NCBI RefSeq assembly: GCF_003970915.1
Contig: NZ_RXOF01000019.1
Location: forward strand, 62,001-126,000
Length of the DNA: 64,000 nucleotides
Direction of reading: 5' to 3'
From: Hymenobacter gummosus
Lineage (GTDB): Bacteria > Bacteroidota > Bacteroidia > Cytophagales > Hymenobacteraceae
Under the pieces are notes generated by a model. That model was not told the origin of the DNA. It saw nothing but the letters and a program-made list of their open reading frames with translations, and made no database searches. A program made the position numbers and the translations under genes. This document shows, piece by piece, positions 34,652 through 42,422 of the stretch; the first letter of the stretch is position 1; each line of letters begins with the position of its first letter.

Positions 34652-34774
34652 GAACGGGCAAAGAAAATGCAGAGCGGCGGTGCGTTACTGCCGGCCACTG
34701 GTACGGGCGGCCCGCCGGAATCGTAGGTTAATGGAGGCCCCCGGCCGCTACGTTGCGGCGCCCGGCCGTGCCAC

Positions 34775-35101
34775 TCAGTGCGAGACGAACTTCAGCCCGA
34801 TGACCGACGCCACGAGCAGGGCCAGGAAAAACACGCGGCCGGGTGTGGCCGGGTCATCGAAGACCACCATGCCCAGCACGGCCGTGCCCAGCGCCCCGAT
34901 GCCCGTCCAAACGGCGTAAGCGGTGCCGATGGGCAGCTGCTGCAGGCTGCGGTTGAGCAGCAGAAAGCTCAGCGCGGCGCAGGCCGCGAAGCCGGCGTAC
35001 CACCACCCGGCGGCCGCGCCCGGAGTAGCCTTGGCCTTGCCCAGGCAAAAGGCAAAGGCCACTTCCGTCAGGCCGGCCAGTACCAGAAACAACCACGCCA
35101 T
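34775..35101 (-). CDS. Small multidrug resistance (SMR/SugE-like) protein
   Basis: 108 residues with four transmembrane helices. The start used is the ATG at 35101 (MAWLFLVLAGLTEVAFAFCLGKA); an ATG three codons upstream at 35110 is possible. The conserved glutamate of helix 1 is in GLTEVAFAF. LPIGTAYAVWTGIGALGTAVLG is the SMR signature in helix 3. SugE/Gdx members export guanidinium; EmrE members export cationic drugs. The sequence fits the SugE side better because of the AYAVWTGIG segment. It lies upstream of the RhtA-like gene. Confidence 0.85.
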   Translation of the reverse strand: MAWLFLVLAGLTEVAFAFCLGKAKATPGAAAGWWYAGFAACAALSFLLLNRSLQQLPIGTAYAVWTGIGALGTAVLGMVVFDDPATPGRVFFLALLVASVIGLKFVSH

Positions 35102-35192
35102 AACAAGCATCAGTAGAAGGTGAATGTTGCGGCAAAGGTCCGGCGGGGCGGCTCCCGGTCTTTTTACAAATGCTAAAAAGCATCGCGCGGCC

Positions 35193-35789
35193 CTACTTCA
35201 GCGCGGCCCGCACGCGGCTCAGCGTCACCTGCGAAATGCCCAGGTAGGAGGCAATGTGCCCCAGCGCCACGCGCTGCAGCAGCTGCGGATTGTGGCGCAG
35301 CAGCTCCTCGTACCGCTCGGTGGCCGTCTTGAACTGCCGGGCAATGAGCTGCTGCTCGGTTTGCAGCCAGCACTGCTCCACCAGCACGCGGCCCCAGTTG
35401 GCCAGGTGCACATCGGTGGCGTACAGGGCCTGCAGGGCCCGGGCACTCACCCGGTACAGCTGACTGTCTTCCAGCAGCTCGATGGTTTCGTAGCTGATGG
35501 CCCGCTCGATGTAGCTGCGGATGGAGACGAGTACCGCCCCGTCGCCGCTAAACCAGAACGTCACTTCCCGGTCTGCGCGCCGGGCGTAGGCCCGGGCCAG
35601 GCCGTGCTGCAGAAAATACACGTCGTCGGCCAGCCGCTCGTCGGTAAACAGGGCCGTGCCCTTGGGCAGCGCCACGTGTTCGGCCAGCGGCGCCAGCCGG
35701 GCCAGCGACGCCGCGGGCAGGGGGCAGATGGCCTGGACCAGGGCGGCGAAAGGCGAAGTGCCAGGGGCGGAGGGGAGGCGAGGTTCCAC
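35193..35789 (-). CDS. Crp/Fnr family transcriptional regulator
   Basis: 198 residues, with GTG at 35789 as the only sensible start. The cyclic-nucleotide-binding-like domain (about 20-130) has LPKGTALFTDERLADDVYFLQHGLARAY, as in the Bacteroidota Crp/Fnr-like group that lacks the full cAMP ligand set. The C-terminal helix-turn-helix reads LGHIASYLGISQVTLSRVRA, a good DNA-recognition helix. It may control the transporters beside it, but no operator is visible. It lies upstream of the SMR gene on the same strand, 92 bp from it. Confidence 0.85.
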   Translation of the reverse strand: MEPRLPSAPGTSPFAALVQAICPLPAASLARLAPLAEHVALPKGTALFTDERLADDVYFLQHGLARAYARRADREVTFWFSGDGAVLVSIRSYIERAISYETIELLEDSQLYRVSARALQALYATDVHLANWGRVLVEQCWLQTEQQLIARQFKTATERYEELLRHNPQLLQRVALGHIASYLGISQVTLSRVRAALK

Positions 35790-35811
35790 CGGGCGAAGGT
35801 ACGGCCGGCGG

Positions 35812-37131
35812 CTACTGCGGCGGCGGCAGCGTCAGGGTAAACGTGGTGCCGGCCTCATCGGAGGCGGGCTCGATGCCGATGCCGTGAAACTGCGTGACCG
35901 AGCGCACCACCGCCAGGCCTAGCCCGTAGCCCTCCACCCGGCCGTCGTCGAAGCGGCGGAACCGCTCGAACAGGTGCGGCAGCTGCTCGGCCGGGATGGG
36001 GCGGCCGGTGTTGTGGATGCGGAGCTGATAGCTGCCGTCGGGCTGCGCCGCGCCGCGCACGGTTATCGTGCCCTCCGGGTGGTTGTACTTGATGGCGTTG
36101 CTAATCAGGTTGAAAAACAGCGCAAACAGCAGCGTGCGGTTGGCCGGCGCCAGCGCGGGCGTGCCCTCCAGCTGCTGCGTCAGCGTGATGTGCCGGTCGA
36201 CGAGGCGGTCCTCCAGCTCCTCCACCACCTCGCGCAGCAGCTCGCGCACGTCCACGCGGTCGGGACGGGCAAACTGGGCGTTTTCGATGCGCGAAATCAG
36301 CAGCAGGGTGCGCAGCGTGGCCGTCAGCCGCTGCAGGGTTTTCTGGGAGGTGACGAGCTGGGTTTCGGCTTCCTCGGGCAGGTTTTCGGCCTGCAGCATG
36401 TTCTCGAAGCGGTTTTGCAGGATGCTGATGGGCGTCAGCAGCTCGTGCGAGACGTTGGCAATAAACTGCCGCTCCTGCTCAAACACCGACCGGATTTTGA
36501 GCAGCATCTGCTGAATCGACTCGTCGAGGTAGCGAAAATCCCAAGTGTTGGTGCTGAGCGGGGGCTGGGGCGGCGGCGTGGGGCCCTGCACCGCCCGCAG
36601 CCGGTGCACAATCAGGTCGAAGGGCCGCAGCAGGTGGTTGATGACGCCCAGCTCCAGCAGCAGGGTGGTCAGCACCGCAAAGGCCAGGGCGTAGGCCGCG
36701 AAGCTGCGCAAGAGCCCGTACACGTCCTCCACCGACTCCATGCTCTTGCCGATTTCCAGGGTGTAGGGCTGCCCCTCGTGCACGAAGGAAGCCCGCAGCA
36801 CCCGAAAATCCACCAGCTGCCCCTGCCGCAGGCGCGGCAGCGTGGCAATGGTATCGGCGCCTCCTGGGTGCAGGCGGCGGCCGCGGCGCAAATCGATGAA
36901 TTCGTCCTGCAGCAAATCGTAGTGCAGGCGCTGGTCCTGGGTGGTCAGGAAGGAACCCACGCCCACCCGCTCGATGCGCTGACGTACCTGGTGCAGCTCG
37001 TTGCGCAGGCGGGCTTCGGTGTGGCGCAGGGCAAACAGCTTGATGGCCCAGGGCAGGGCCAGCAGCAGCACCCCGGCCATGAGGCACTTGGAGAGGGTGG
37101 TCAGCAGTACCAGCTGCTGCTGCAGCCTCAC
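35812..37131 (-). CDS. Sensor histidine kinase of an OmpR-type two-component pair
   Basis: 439 residues with two transmembrane helices (about residues 7-30 and 140-165) around a periplasmic sensor of roughly 110 residues. The H-box is FIANVSHELLTPISIL, with N-box NLISNAIKYN and G-box GYGLGLAVV. It is of the QseC/CusS class that controls envelope or metal responses. The start is GTG at 37131 and overlaps the response-regulator stop by four bases (GTGA), so translation is coupled. Convergent or linked target genes are not obvious. Confidence 0.9.
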   Translation of the reverse strand: MRLQQQLVLLTTLSKCLMAGVLLLALPWAIKLFALRHTEARLRNELHQVRQRIERVGVGSFLTTQDQRLHYDLLQDEFIDLRRGRRLHPGGADTIATLPRLRQGQLVDFRVLRASFVHEGQPYTLEIGKSMESVEDVYGLLRSFAAYALAFAVLTTLLLELGVINHLLRPFDLIVHRLRAVQGPTPPPQPPLSTNTWDFRYLDESIQQMLLKIRSVFEQERQFIANVSHELLTPISILQNRFENMLQAENLPEEAETQLVTSQKTLQRLTATLRTLLLISRIENAQFARPDRVDVRELLREVVEELEDRLVDRHITLTQQLEGTPALAPANRTLLFALFFNLISNAIKYNHPEGTITVRGAAQPDGSYQLRIHNTGRPIPAEQLPHLFERFRRFDDGRVEGYGLGLAVVRSVTQFHGIGIEPASDEAGTTFTLTLPPPQ

Positions 37132-37826
37132 GCCTCCTGGGCCGTTTTGATGCGGTAGCCCACCCCGCGCACCGTCTCAATCCAGTCGCCGGAATCGTAG
37201 GGCGCCAGCTTCTTACGGATGTTCTTCACGTGCACGTCGATGAAGTTCGAGTCCCTATCGTCGCTGTCGCTGATCATGCTGCCCCAGATATGCTCGCTGA
37301 GCTGCAGGCGCGTAAGTACCTTGTGGCGGTGCAGCAGCAGGTAGTGCAAGAGGTCAAACTCCTTTTTGGTGAGCGTCACCTCTTGCTCGCCGTGGTAGCG
37401 CAGCGTCCGGTCGCTCACGTTCAGCACGAAGGGGCCGAAGCCAAGCGTGTCCTGGGTCACGCCGTGCTTGCGCCGCACGATGGCCTGCATCCGCGACACC
37501 AGTTCCAGCAGCGAGTACGGCTTGGCCAGGTAGTCGTCGGCCCCGAGGTCCAGGCCCTTGATGCGGTCATCCACGGTGCCGCGGGCCGAAAGAATGATGA
37601 TGCTGGCCTGCTGGTTGCGTTCCTTGCGCGCTTCGGCCAGCAGCTGCAGCCCGTCCTGGTCGGGCAGGCCAAGGTCGAGCAGCACGAAATCGTATTCGTT
37701 CACGAAGAGCTTTTCGGAGGCCTCGCGGCCGGTACGGGCGAAGTCGCAGTGAAACCGCTCGTTGTGCAGGTACAGGCCCAGCTCTCGGGCCAGGGCCTTG
37801 TCGTCTTCGATAATCAGGACGTTCAT
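37128..37826 (-). CDS. OmpR/PhoB-type response regulator
   Basis: 232 residues, starting at the ATG at 37826 (MNVLIIEDDKALAREL). The receiver has phosphoacceptor Asp51 (VLLDLGLPD), Thr/Ser region IIILSARG and Lys in YLAKPYSL. The C-terminal winged helix reads LTKKEFDLLHYLLLHRHKVLTRLQLSEHIW and ends with VRGVGYRIK. It is co-transcribed with and translationally coupled to the kinase. The intergenic region upstream is long and without a recognisable gene. Confidence 0.95.
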   Translation of the reverse strand: MNVLIIEDDKALARELGLYLHNERFHCDFARTGREASEKLFVNEYDFVLLDLGLPDQDGLQLLAEARKERNQQASIIILSARGTVDDRIKGLDLGADDYLAKPYSLLELVSRMQAIVRRKHGVTQDTLGFGPFVLNVSDRTLRYHGEQEVTLTKKEFDLLHYLLLHRHKVLTRLQLSEHIWGSMISDSDDRDSNFIDVHVKNIRKKLAPYDSGDWIETVRGVGYRIKTAQEA

Positions 37827-38456
37827 GTGGGAGCAGCAGAACAGGTAGAAGGAACAATGGGCAATTACGGGCATTCGCGCCGCAATGGCCGCTCCAGGCC
37901 GGCAGGGGCTGTTATTTCACTGCCCGAAAACCGCTGAGGCCGGACAAAAAACTGAACCCGCCGCCAAAGGCTGCCGGGCGGCCCGGGGGCCGATAAGCAG
38001 TCGGGGCCGGACCTCGACTGCACTCATCGGCGGTGACAAACTTCCTGGCAGGGCCGTGAAGGGATTATGAACGCCCGCCTGCTGGCTCAGGGGCAAAAAC
38101 CGGCTTGCTTTGGCGTACTCAAACCCAACGCGCGGGGCCGTGCCGCCCGCCGGGGCCCTCATCGGCACAGCCGACGAACACCCGATAGCAAAGCCGCCCA
38201 ACCCCGCGCCGGGGAGCCAAGCAGACGGCCGCGTGATGACCAACCTCGCAACGTCCGGTCTGGTTGGGGCCAGCTAGGCCGTATCCCCGGTCCGCAACAT
38301 GGTCCCGGCAGCATGAAGTGCAGGTGAAGTGAGGCCAGCCCTCTGAACTGGCCAGATGTTGGAATCCACCGCTCGAATGCCGGGCCTGACATGCCCCGCA
38401 AAGCCCCGCTGCGCCGCCACGGAGCCAGCTATGTGCAAGGATAAATGCCCCGCTGT
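37827..38456. other. 630-bp stretch without a recognisable gene
   Basis: Open frames in this region (for example on the plus strand from 38067) have no start context, no domain-like pattern and Arg/Pro-rich shadow composition. I saw no RNase P, SRP or 6S-like structure. The region separates the two-component pair from the tRNA promoter. Confidence 0.4.
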
Positions 38457-38488
38457 GTTGCGCAAGTGCCGTCGAAACGCTAGGTTTG
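38457..38488 (+). promoter_or_regulatory. tRNA-Thr promoter, Bacteroidota type
   Basis: A -33 GTTG (38457-38460) and a perfect -7 TAGGTTTG (38481-38488) are separated by 20 bp, matching the TTTG-N(17-23)-TAnnTTTG consensus. The tRNA begins 13 bases downstream. This is the clearest promoter in the window and supports the phylum assignment. Confidence 0.8.
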
Positions 38489-38500
38489 CGCCAGCATTAC

Positions 38501-38573
<73 letters not shown>

Positions 38574-38583
38574 CAGATGTCAC

Positions 38584-38623
38584 AAACGCCACTGTAAATC
38601 AAGTATTTACAGTGGCGTTTTTT
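38584..38623 (+). terminator. Strong terminator after tRNA-Thr
   Basis: A perfect 16-bp stem (38584-38599 with 38605-38620; AAACGCCACTGTAAAT) with loop CAAGT, followed by TTT. Confidence 0.9.
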
Positions 38624-38656
38624 CGTCTGTGCCCGCGTGGGGCAATTCATAACTGC

Positions 38657-38704
38657 ATTAGCACGTCAGCGCGTGCAGAAACTTGTGGTAGTAGCCGCCC
38701 TTTG
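38657..38704 (-). pseudogene. Remnant of a hydrolase-like C-terminus
   Basis: On the minus strand the sequence encodes GYYHKFLHALTC followed by a stop. The same end, GYYAAFLHALTC-stop, closes the short gene at 42423-42620. DNA identity extends over about 40 bases, including GTCAGCGCGTG, and then stops. This is the last trace of a second copy of that gene, just beyond the tRNA terminator. Confidence 0.6.
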
Positions 38705-38735
38705 TGGGCGAGAGAAGGGTGACTGGGTGGTTACG

Positions 38736-38833
38736 TCCTCTTGGATAGGAAGCCTCGGTGTGGGACCGGGGCTTTCTTGTTGTCAGGCCACAGAAAACGA
38801 CGAAAGCCCGGGCGTTAAGCCGGGCTTTCTTGT
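38736..38833. terminator. Two consecutive terminator-like hairpins
   Basis: GAAGCCTCGG...CCGGGGCTTTC (about 38748-38785) and GAAAGCCCGG...CCGGGCTTTC (38802-38829) both carry T-rich ends. They flank an otherwise empty 258-bp gap and would stop read-through toward the Roadblock gene from the tRNA side, or from the gene itself. Confidence 0.6.
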
Positions 38834-38881
38834 TCTGACCAGCACACTGGTTACTCTAGCAAGTACGGGGCAAAAGAGCAC

Positions 38882-39262
38882 CTATTTCAGCAGCTCCGCC
38901 TGTTGACGCAGTACATCGCGGGCAATGGCCAGGTTGGTGTCGCGGGCGTTGACAGCCAGGTAAATGAACTTTTTGCCGCCTTCCAGCAGGTTGATCAGGT
39001 GCAATTGGTTGGTCAGGGAGATGAGGATGTCGTCAATCTGCTCGCCCTGCAACTTGAGCGCGGCCATGGCTTTCTGTTTTTGCTTGACCACTTCGGTGTT
39101 GTAGGCCGCAGCCGTGTCCGGATCGAACGCGGGCGAATTGGAGTGCGAAGCTAGCGTCATGCCGGACTGCGTGTCGACGATGGCCACGGCCAACAGTTGG
39201 GGCAGATCAGCAAGAATGTTTTGCACGGCTTTGCCGGCAGCGTTAGAGGCAGAGTATGCCAT
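38882..39262 (-). CDS. Roadblock/LC7 domain protein (copy 1)
   Basis: 126 residues, a single Roadblock/LC7-like domain: AVQNILADLPQLLAVAIVDTQSGMTLASHS, then a helix, then LINLLEGGKKFIYLAVNARDTNLAIARDVLR. Proteins of this fold (MglB and relatives) regulate small GTPases of the MglA type or organise complexes. No GTPase gene is linked. A paralogue is encoded 98 bp upstream on the same strand and shares the order of strands and the DTNLAxAR motif. Assignment to the fold is by pattern. Confidence 0.65.
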   Translation of the reverse strand: MAYSASNAAGKAVQNILADLPQLLAVAIVDTQSGMTLASHSNSPAFDPDTAAAYNTEVVKQKQKAMAALKLQGEQIDDILISLTNQLHLINLLEGGKKFIYLAVNARDTNLAIARDVLRQQAELLK

Positions 39263-39360
39263 AGGAGAAAAGTAACATGTGGGAAACGGGGTGCAATAGG
39301 CAAGGCGTGGCTTCGGGACTAGTCTGGAAGCCGAGGTGCGCTGTGGAGATGGGGCGTTGG

Positions 39361-39786
39361 CTAAACCAGGGATTCCTGGCGCAGCACCGCGCGGGCCAGG
39401 GCCAGGTTCGTGTCATCAGTGCTGACCGCCACGTACAGAAAGCGGCTCCCGTCGGCAGACACGCGCAGCAGGTGCACTTGTTCGCGCAGCGACACCAGGA
39501 TGTCTTCGATCCGCTCCCCGGGCAAGCCCAACGCGCACAACGCCCGCTGCTGCTGACGGATGACTTCGGCGTTGCAGGCGGCGGCCCGCTCGGGCTGCAA
39601 TCCGGTACGGCCAAAGCTGGCCAGCGGGCGGCCACTGGCTAAATCAACCACGGCGGCGGCGAGCAACTCGGGTATCTCGGCCCGGACCCGGGCCAGCGAG
39701 GCGGCCGCGGCTTGCCCCCGGGCGTCGTTGACTGCAGGGGCCTTGAGCAATGAAAAAGGCCTGGTGAGAAGCAAGGGAATGGCCAT
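39361..39786 (-). CDS. Roadblock/LC7 domain protein (copy 2)
   Basis: 141 residues. It aligns with the copy at 38882: SLARVRAEIPELLAAAVVDLASGRPLASFG, VIRQQQRALCALGLPGERIEDILVSLREQVHLLRV and DDTNLALARAVLRQ. The N-terminal extension of about 25 residues is unique. An 18-bp operator-like palindrome lies at 39853-39870, 67 bp upstream of the start and shared with the HxlR gene. It is therefore a probable target of that regulator. Confidence 0.65.
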   Translation of the reverse strand: MAIPLLLTRPFSLLKAPAVNDARGQAAAASLARVRAEIPELLAAAVVDLASGRPLASFGRTGLQPERAAACNAEVIRQQQRALCALGLPGERIEDILVSLREQVHLLRVSADGSRFLYVAVSTDDTNLALARAVLRQESLV

Positions 39787-39852
39787 TGAGAAGGAACACG
39801 TGAGGTCGTGGGTACTTTAACCCGACTGGTTCCAGAGCAGTTATTAAAAACA

Positions 39853-39870
39853 ACCTACCTCGAGGTAAGT
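39853..39870. promoter_or_regulatory. HxlR-type operator, site 1
   Basis: ACCTACCTCGAGGTAAGT, with a perfect TACCT-CG-AGGTA core. It differs by one base from the site at 40945-40962. It lies upstream of the minus-strand Roadblock gene (39786). Confidence 0.65.
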
Positions 39871-39876
39871 GCTTCG

Positions 39877-40278
39877 CTACGCCTGGTACAACCACTGGCG
39901 CGCGTCTTCCTCCTGCTGGAAGTACGCGAAGTGCAACGGACCCGTCGAGCCGGTACTAACAGCCCGTGCCGCTAACCAGCTCCCGGCGTCTGGACTTTCC
40001 AAGATGGCGCAGTGGCTGTGGATGCATTGGGCCAGGGCCGCGGGTATCCATTGCTCGACGATCCAACCCTGCTCGTGTTCGGGCAGGGGACGCCGCCGCT
40101 GGTCAGTGAGCAAGCGGCAGGTATCGTAATGCTTGAGCGCCTGCAACGTGTGTGCGTACAGCGACTGCATCAGATCGGGTTCAATCGCCGCATCGGTCCA
40201 GGTCAGGCACACGAAGCCGAGTAAGTCGTAAGAAATGCTTCCCAGAGGATTGCTGTAGTAGTGGTGAAAGGCAGGCAT
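39877..40278 (-). CDS. SpoIIAA/STAS-like protein (copy 1)
   Basis: 133 residues, starting at the ATG at 40278 (MPAFHHYYSNPLGSISYDLL). It has the alternating pattern of the SpoIIAA/SEC14-like Bacteroidota family: ISYDLLGFVCLTWTD, a helix FMQSLYAHTLQALKHY-like segment, CRLLTDQRRRPLPEHEQGWIVEQWIPAAL. No serine phosphorylation motif of classical anti-sigma antagonists is evident. A related gene follows at 40380 in the same direction. Both sit between the Roadblock pair and the HxlR regulator. Confidence 0.5.
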   Translation of the reverse strand: MPAFHHYYSNPLGSISYDLLGFVCLTWTDAAIEPDLMQSLYAHTLQALKHYDTCRLLTDQRRRPLPEHEQGWIVEQWIPAALAQCIHSHCAILESPDAGSWLAARAVSTGSTGPLHFAYFQQEEDARQWLYQA

Positions 40279-40379
40279 ACACGCGCGGCGGCACGCGCCG
40301 CCGAAAGAGGAATGCGCCGGGCGGGCCGGCGGGTTAGCGTGGGGTACCCACAACAGCGGGGGCCAACGGTGGGAAGGAG

Positions 40380-40784
40380 CTAAGGCCGTTGCTCGGCCCA
40401 TTGCCTAGCATCCTCCACGGTTGTGAACAGTTCCATGCGCAGGGTGGGCGTGCCGAGCAGCGAAGTGGCCAAGGCGGACTGAATGGTGTCGCGCAGGATG
40501 CTGAGCGGCGGCAATACTACGCCCATGGACTGCACGCCTAGCAAAGCCAGGTGGGGCAGCCACTCCTGGTACAACCAGAGCAGGTCGGCCGGCGTCGGCA
40601 CGCCGAATACAGCTAGGTCGCTGATCCATGTACGTACCTGCAACGGACTGGCTAAGCGCAAGGCCACTTGCAGCAGGTGGCGCAGCTGGTCACTGTTGGG
40701 GGATGTGTGCCAACGTACCTCAAGCGTGGCAATGTCCGGATGGTAGTTGATTTCGCCAAAGGGCAGGTGCAGCAACCGGTCCAT
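40380..40784 (-). CDS. SpoIIAA/STAS-like protein (copy 2)
   Basis: 134 residues, starting at the ATG at 40784 (MDRLLHLPFGEINYHPDIATLEVRW). It parallels copy 1 in length and layout: LLWLYQEWLPHLALLGVQSMGVV corresponds to the EQWIPAALAQ region, and both end in E-x-ARQW. An ATG 13 codons upstream would lengthen it. It is divergent from the HxlR gene across a 178-bp region that carries operator site 2. Confidence 0.5.
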   Translation of the reverse strand: MDRLLHLPFGEINYHPDIATLEVRWHTSPNSDQLRHLLQVALRLASPLQVRTWISDLAVFGVPTPADLLWLYQEWLPHLALLGVQSMGVVLPPLSILRDTIQSALATSLLGTPTLRMELFTTVEDARQWAEQRP

Positions 40785-40944
40785 GGAGGGGAGGCGGCAG
40801 GAATCGGGTGGGGAGAAGCGCATGTAGGGCAAGGGGAGGCCCGGCGAGATGGTGAAAAGGGCATTTTCAGGCGCTGCCTGTGTACAGGCACATCCACTCA
40901 GCACCGAACCTACGTAGTTTTGCCTCGCCTTGGCTCCCGAATTC

Positions 40945-40962
40945 ACCTACCTTGAGGTAAGT
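40945..40962. promoter_or_regulatory. HxlR-type operator, site 2, abutting the regulator start codon
   Basis: ACCTACCTTGAGGTAAGT ends exactly at the base before the ATG of the HxlR gene (40963). It contains TACCTTGA, a near match to the -7 element. If used as such, transcription would start at or next to the ATG, giving a leaderless message under direct autoregulation. Confidence 0.65.
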
Positions 40963-41340
40963 ATGCCCGCTTCTCGACTTCTCATCACGCCGCGGTGTCC
41001 GGTACGTACCGCACTCGAATTGCTCAGCGGCAAATGGCGGCTGCTGCTGTTGCAGCAAGTGGCAACCGGAGCGGCCCGCTACGGCGAGTTGCGGCAAAGC
41101 CTGCCCGACATCAGCGAAAAGGTGTTGGCCCACGAACTGAAGTTCCTGGTGGATGCCGGCCTGCTCACGCGCCAGGATGCTCCAGAAGGGCTGGTCCGTA
41201 GTTTGTATGCCCTCACGGCGCTGGGCGAGCAGACGCAGCCCGTCACGCAGGCCTTGGCTAGGTTTGGATTGGCGTACAACGCCGAGGTAGCATTGGAGCC
41301 ATCCCGCGAGAGGGCAGCGGACGCGAATGCGCGTCCATGA
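40963..41340 (+). CDS. HxlR family transcriptional regulator
   Basis: 125 residues. CPVRTALELLSGKWRLLLLQQVATGAARYGELRQSLPDISEKVLAHELKFL is reproduced here only in outline: the HxlR winged helix begins at residue 13 with CPVR and contains LLSGKWRLLLL, RYGELR and ISEKVL. The cysteine at residue 13 may sense redox or electrophiles, as in YodB/HypR. The start at 40963 is the only ATG that gives a normal N-terminus; there is no Shine-Dalgarno-like sequence, as is usual in this phylum. It probably controls the Roadblock/STAS-like genes. Confidence 0.85.
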   Translation: MPASRLLITPRCPVRTALELLSGKWRLLLLQQVATGAARYGELRQSLPDISEKVLAHELKFLVDAGLLTRQDAPEGLVRSLYALTALGEQTQPVTQALARFGLAYNAEVALEPSRERAADANARP

Positions 41341-41380
41341 AGGTTGCGTTTTAGGAGCAAGCCTTGGTTGCAGGCAGGGT

Positions 41381-41465
41381 TGTTGGCATGGTGGCCGCGG
41401 CGGTATTCCCTGCCGCCAGCCATTTGATCCGAAAGCCCCGGAGTCCTGCGTTGGGGGTTTTAGTT
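41381..41465. repeat. Island repeat A, copy 1
   Basis: About 80 bp containing CCCTGCCGCCAGCCATTTG, then TCCGAAAGCCCCGG and GGGGGTTTTAGTT, which form a terminator-like hairpin. A second copy lies at 42787-42872 in the same orientation. Confidence 0.75.
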
Positions 41466-41525
41466 CGCGTGCGGAGGTGTTAGATGGTGGTTTGCTAAAT
41501 TGCCATCAACATTAGTAACTGCCCG

Positions 41526-41987
41526 ATGCCCGTCCGCCTCTTCCTGCACTCCAAGACCTACACCGATGGCCGCCGCGCCGTGTACCCGGACGCACGCTGG
41601 GGCCAGGGCGAAGCTGCTGGCCAGCCCGATACCAGTCGGCTGCGCACCAGCACCGGGCAGAGCTGCTTACCTGAAAACTGGGATGCCGCCAAGGAGCGCG
41701 TCAAAAGTGCTGAGCCGGGCTACCTGATAGAAGAATCGCAAAATCGGGGAGGCCCGCCTCAAAGCCAAGCGGGCCATCGAGCAGGCCGAGCTGAACGCCG
41801 AGCCCCTGACGACGGCCACCTTGCGGGCCCAACTCAAGCCTGCGCCGGAAGGTACTGTTGCTGATGCCCACCAGGCCACCACGCCGGCGGCCGTGCGCAC
41901 CCTGGCCGATGTGTACGCAGACTGGAAAACGGCCTACCGGGCCCGCCTGGCCAGCAAGACGTTGAGCACTCCGCAAGGGCTAATGTC
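41526..41987 (+). pseudogene. Broken tyrosine integrase (N-terminal part)
   Basis: The first frame (41526 onward) has MPVRLFLHSKTYTDGRRAVY, STGQSCLPENWDAAKERVKS and AEPGYLIE, the arm-binding domain of Bacteroidota phage/transposon integrases. Near 41735 the reading frame shifts and continues as ARLKAKRAIEQAELNAEPLT, TLADVYADWKTAYRARL and ASKTLSTPQGL. It then ends at repeat B (41992). The catalytic domain is absent. It is a frameshifted, truncated relic of the element that built this region. Confidence 0.75.
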
Positions 41988-41991
41988 AACT

Positions 41992-42067
41992 AAAAAGCCC
42001 CGATTGTGGCTGCGGCCGGGGCTTCGTGCACGGATGAAACCCGCATCGTCAGCAATGACAGGTTAAG
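41992..42067. repeat. Island repeat B, copy 1
   Basis: AAAAGCCCCGATTGTGGCT followed by CGGCCGGGGC (a hairpin) and then a conserved tail (GGATGAAACCC, CATCGTC, GACAGG). It abuts the truncation point of the integrase relic. Copy 2 lies at 42331-42405. Confidence 0.75.
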
Positions 42068-42094
42068 ACACCCAACGACCAGGCGCTGGGCCCC

Positions 42095-42310
42095 GTGACG
42101 CCAGCGGATGCGCAATGGGCGCACGTGCTGCTCGACTCGTTACGCACCCAGTGCATGGTGGACCGTTTCGCACTGCTGCCCTCCCCAGAGCTCGAAAACC
42201 AGCGACTGTTGTTGCCCCTGGTGCTGAACGGAGCCGCCACACCCATGCACATGCGTCGGTTCTCTGCGGTGGTTCAGGCCTGCCGTTGGGCCTTGCACGC
42301 TAACGCTTAG
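42095..42310 (+). CDS. Short open frame between two B repeats
   Basis: 71 codons starting at GTG (MTPADAQWAHVLLDSLRTQ). No domain recognised. It sits between the two copies of repeat B, like cargo between repeats. It may be a gene fragment. Confidence 0.3.
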   Translation: MTPADAQWAHVLLDSLRTQCMVDRFALLPSPELENQRLLLPLVLNGAATPMHMRRFSAVVQACRWALHANA

Positions 42311-42330
42311 CGTCGGCAGTCCTCGGCAAT

Positions 42331-42405
42331 GAAAAGCCCCGACCGTGGCTTCGGCCGGGGCGTCGGATGCGGATGGAACCCACGTCGTCTGCAAAGACAG
42401 GCAAG
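42331..42405. repeat. Island repeat B, copy 2
   Basis: AAAAGCCCCGACCGTGGCT, CGGCCGGGGC, GGATGGAACCC, CGTCGTC and GACAGG. It aligns with copy 1 across about 75 bp with scattered substitutions and one or two indels. Confidence 0.75.
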
Positions 42406-42422
42406 TATACGGCGGGTGGTGC

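Noticed and set aside
38067-38327. 86-codon plus-strand open frame before tRNA-Thr
   Set aside because: Composition is Arg/Pro-rich, no ribosome-binding or promoter context, no domain; a random frame is more likely.
37827-38456. RNase P RNA or other structured RNA
   Set aside because: No conserved P4 elements (such as GAGGAAAGTCCG) and no long-range pairing that I could recognise.
41992-42405. Repeats B as integron attC sites with a gene cassette between them
   Set aside because: The repeats form hairpins and flank a short open frame, but I could not find the RYYYAAC and GTTRRRY ends in both copies, no integron-type integrase is present, and the integrase relic is of the phage type.
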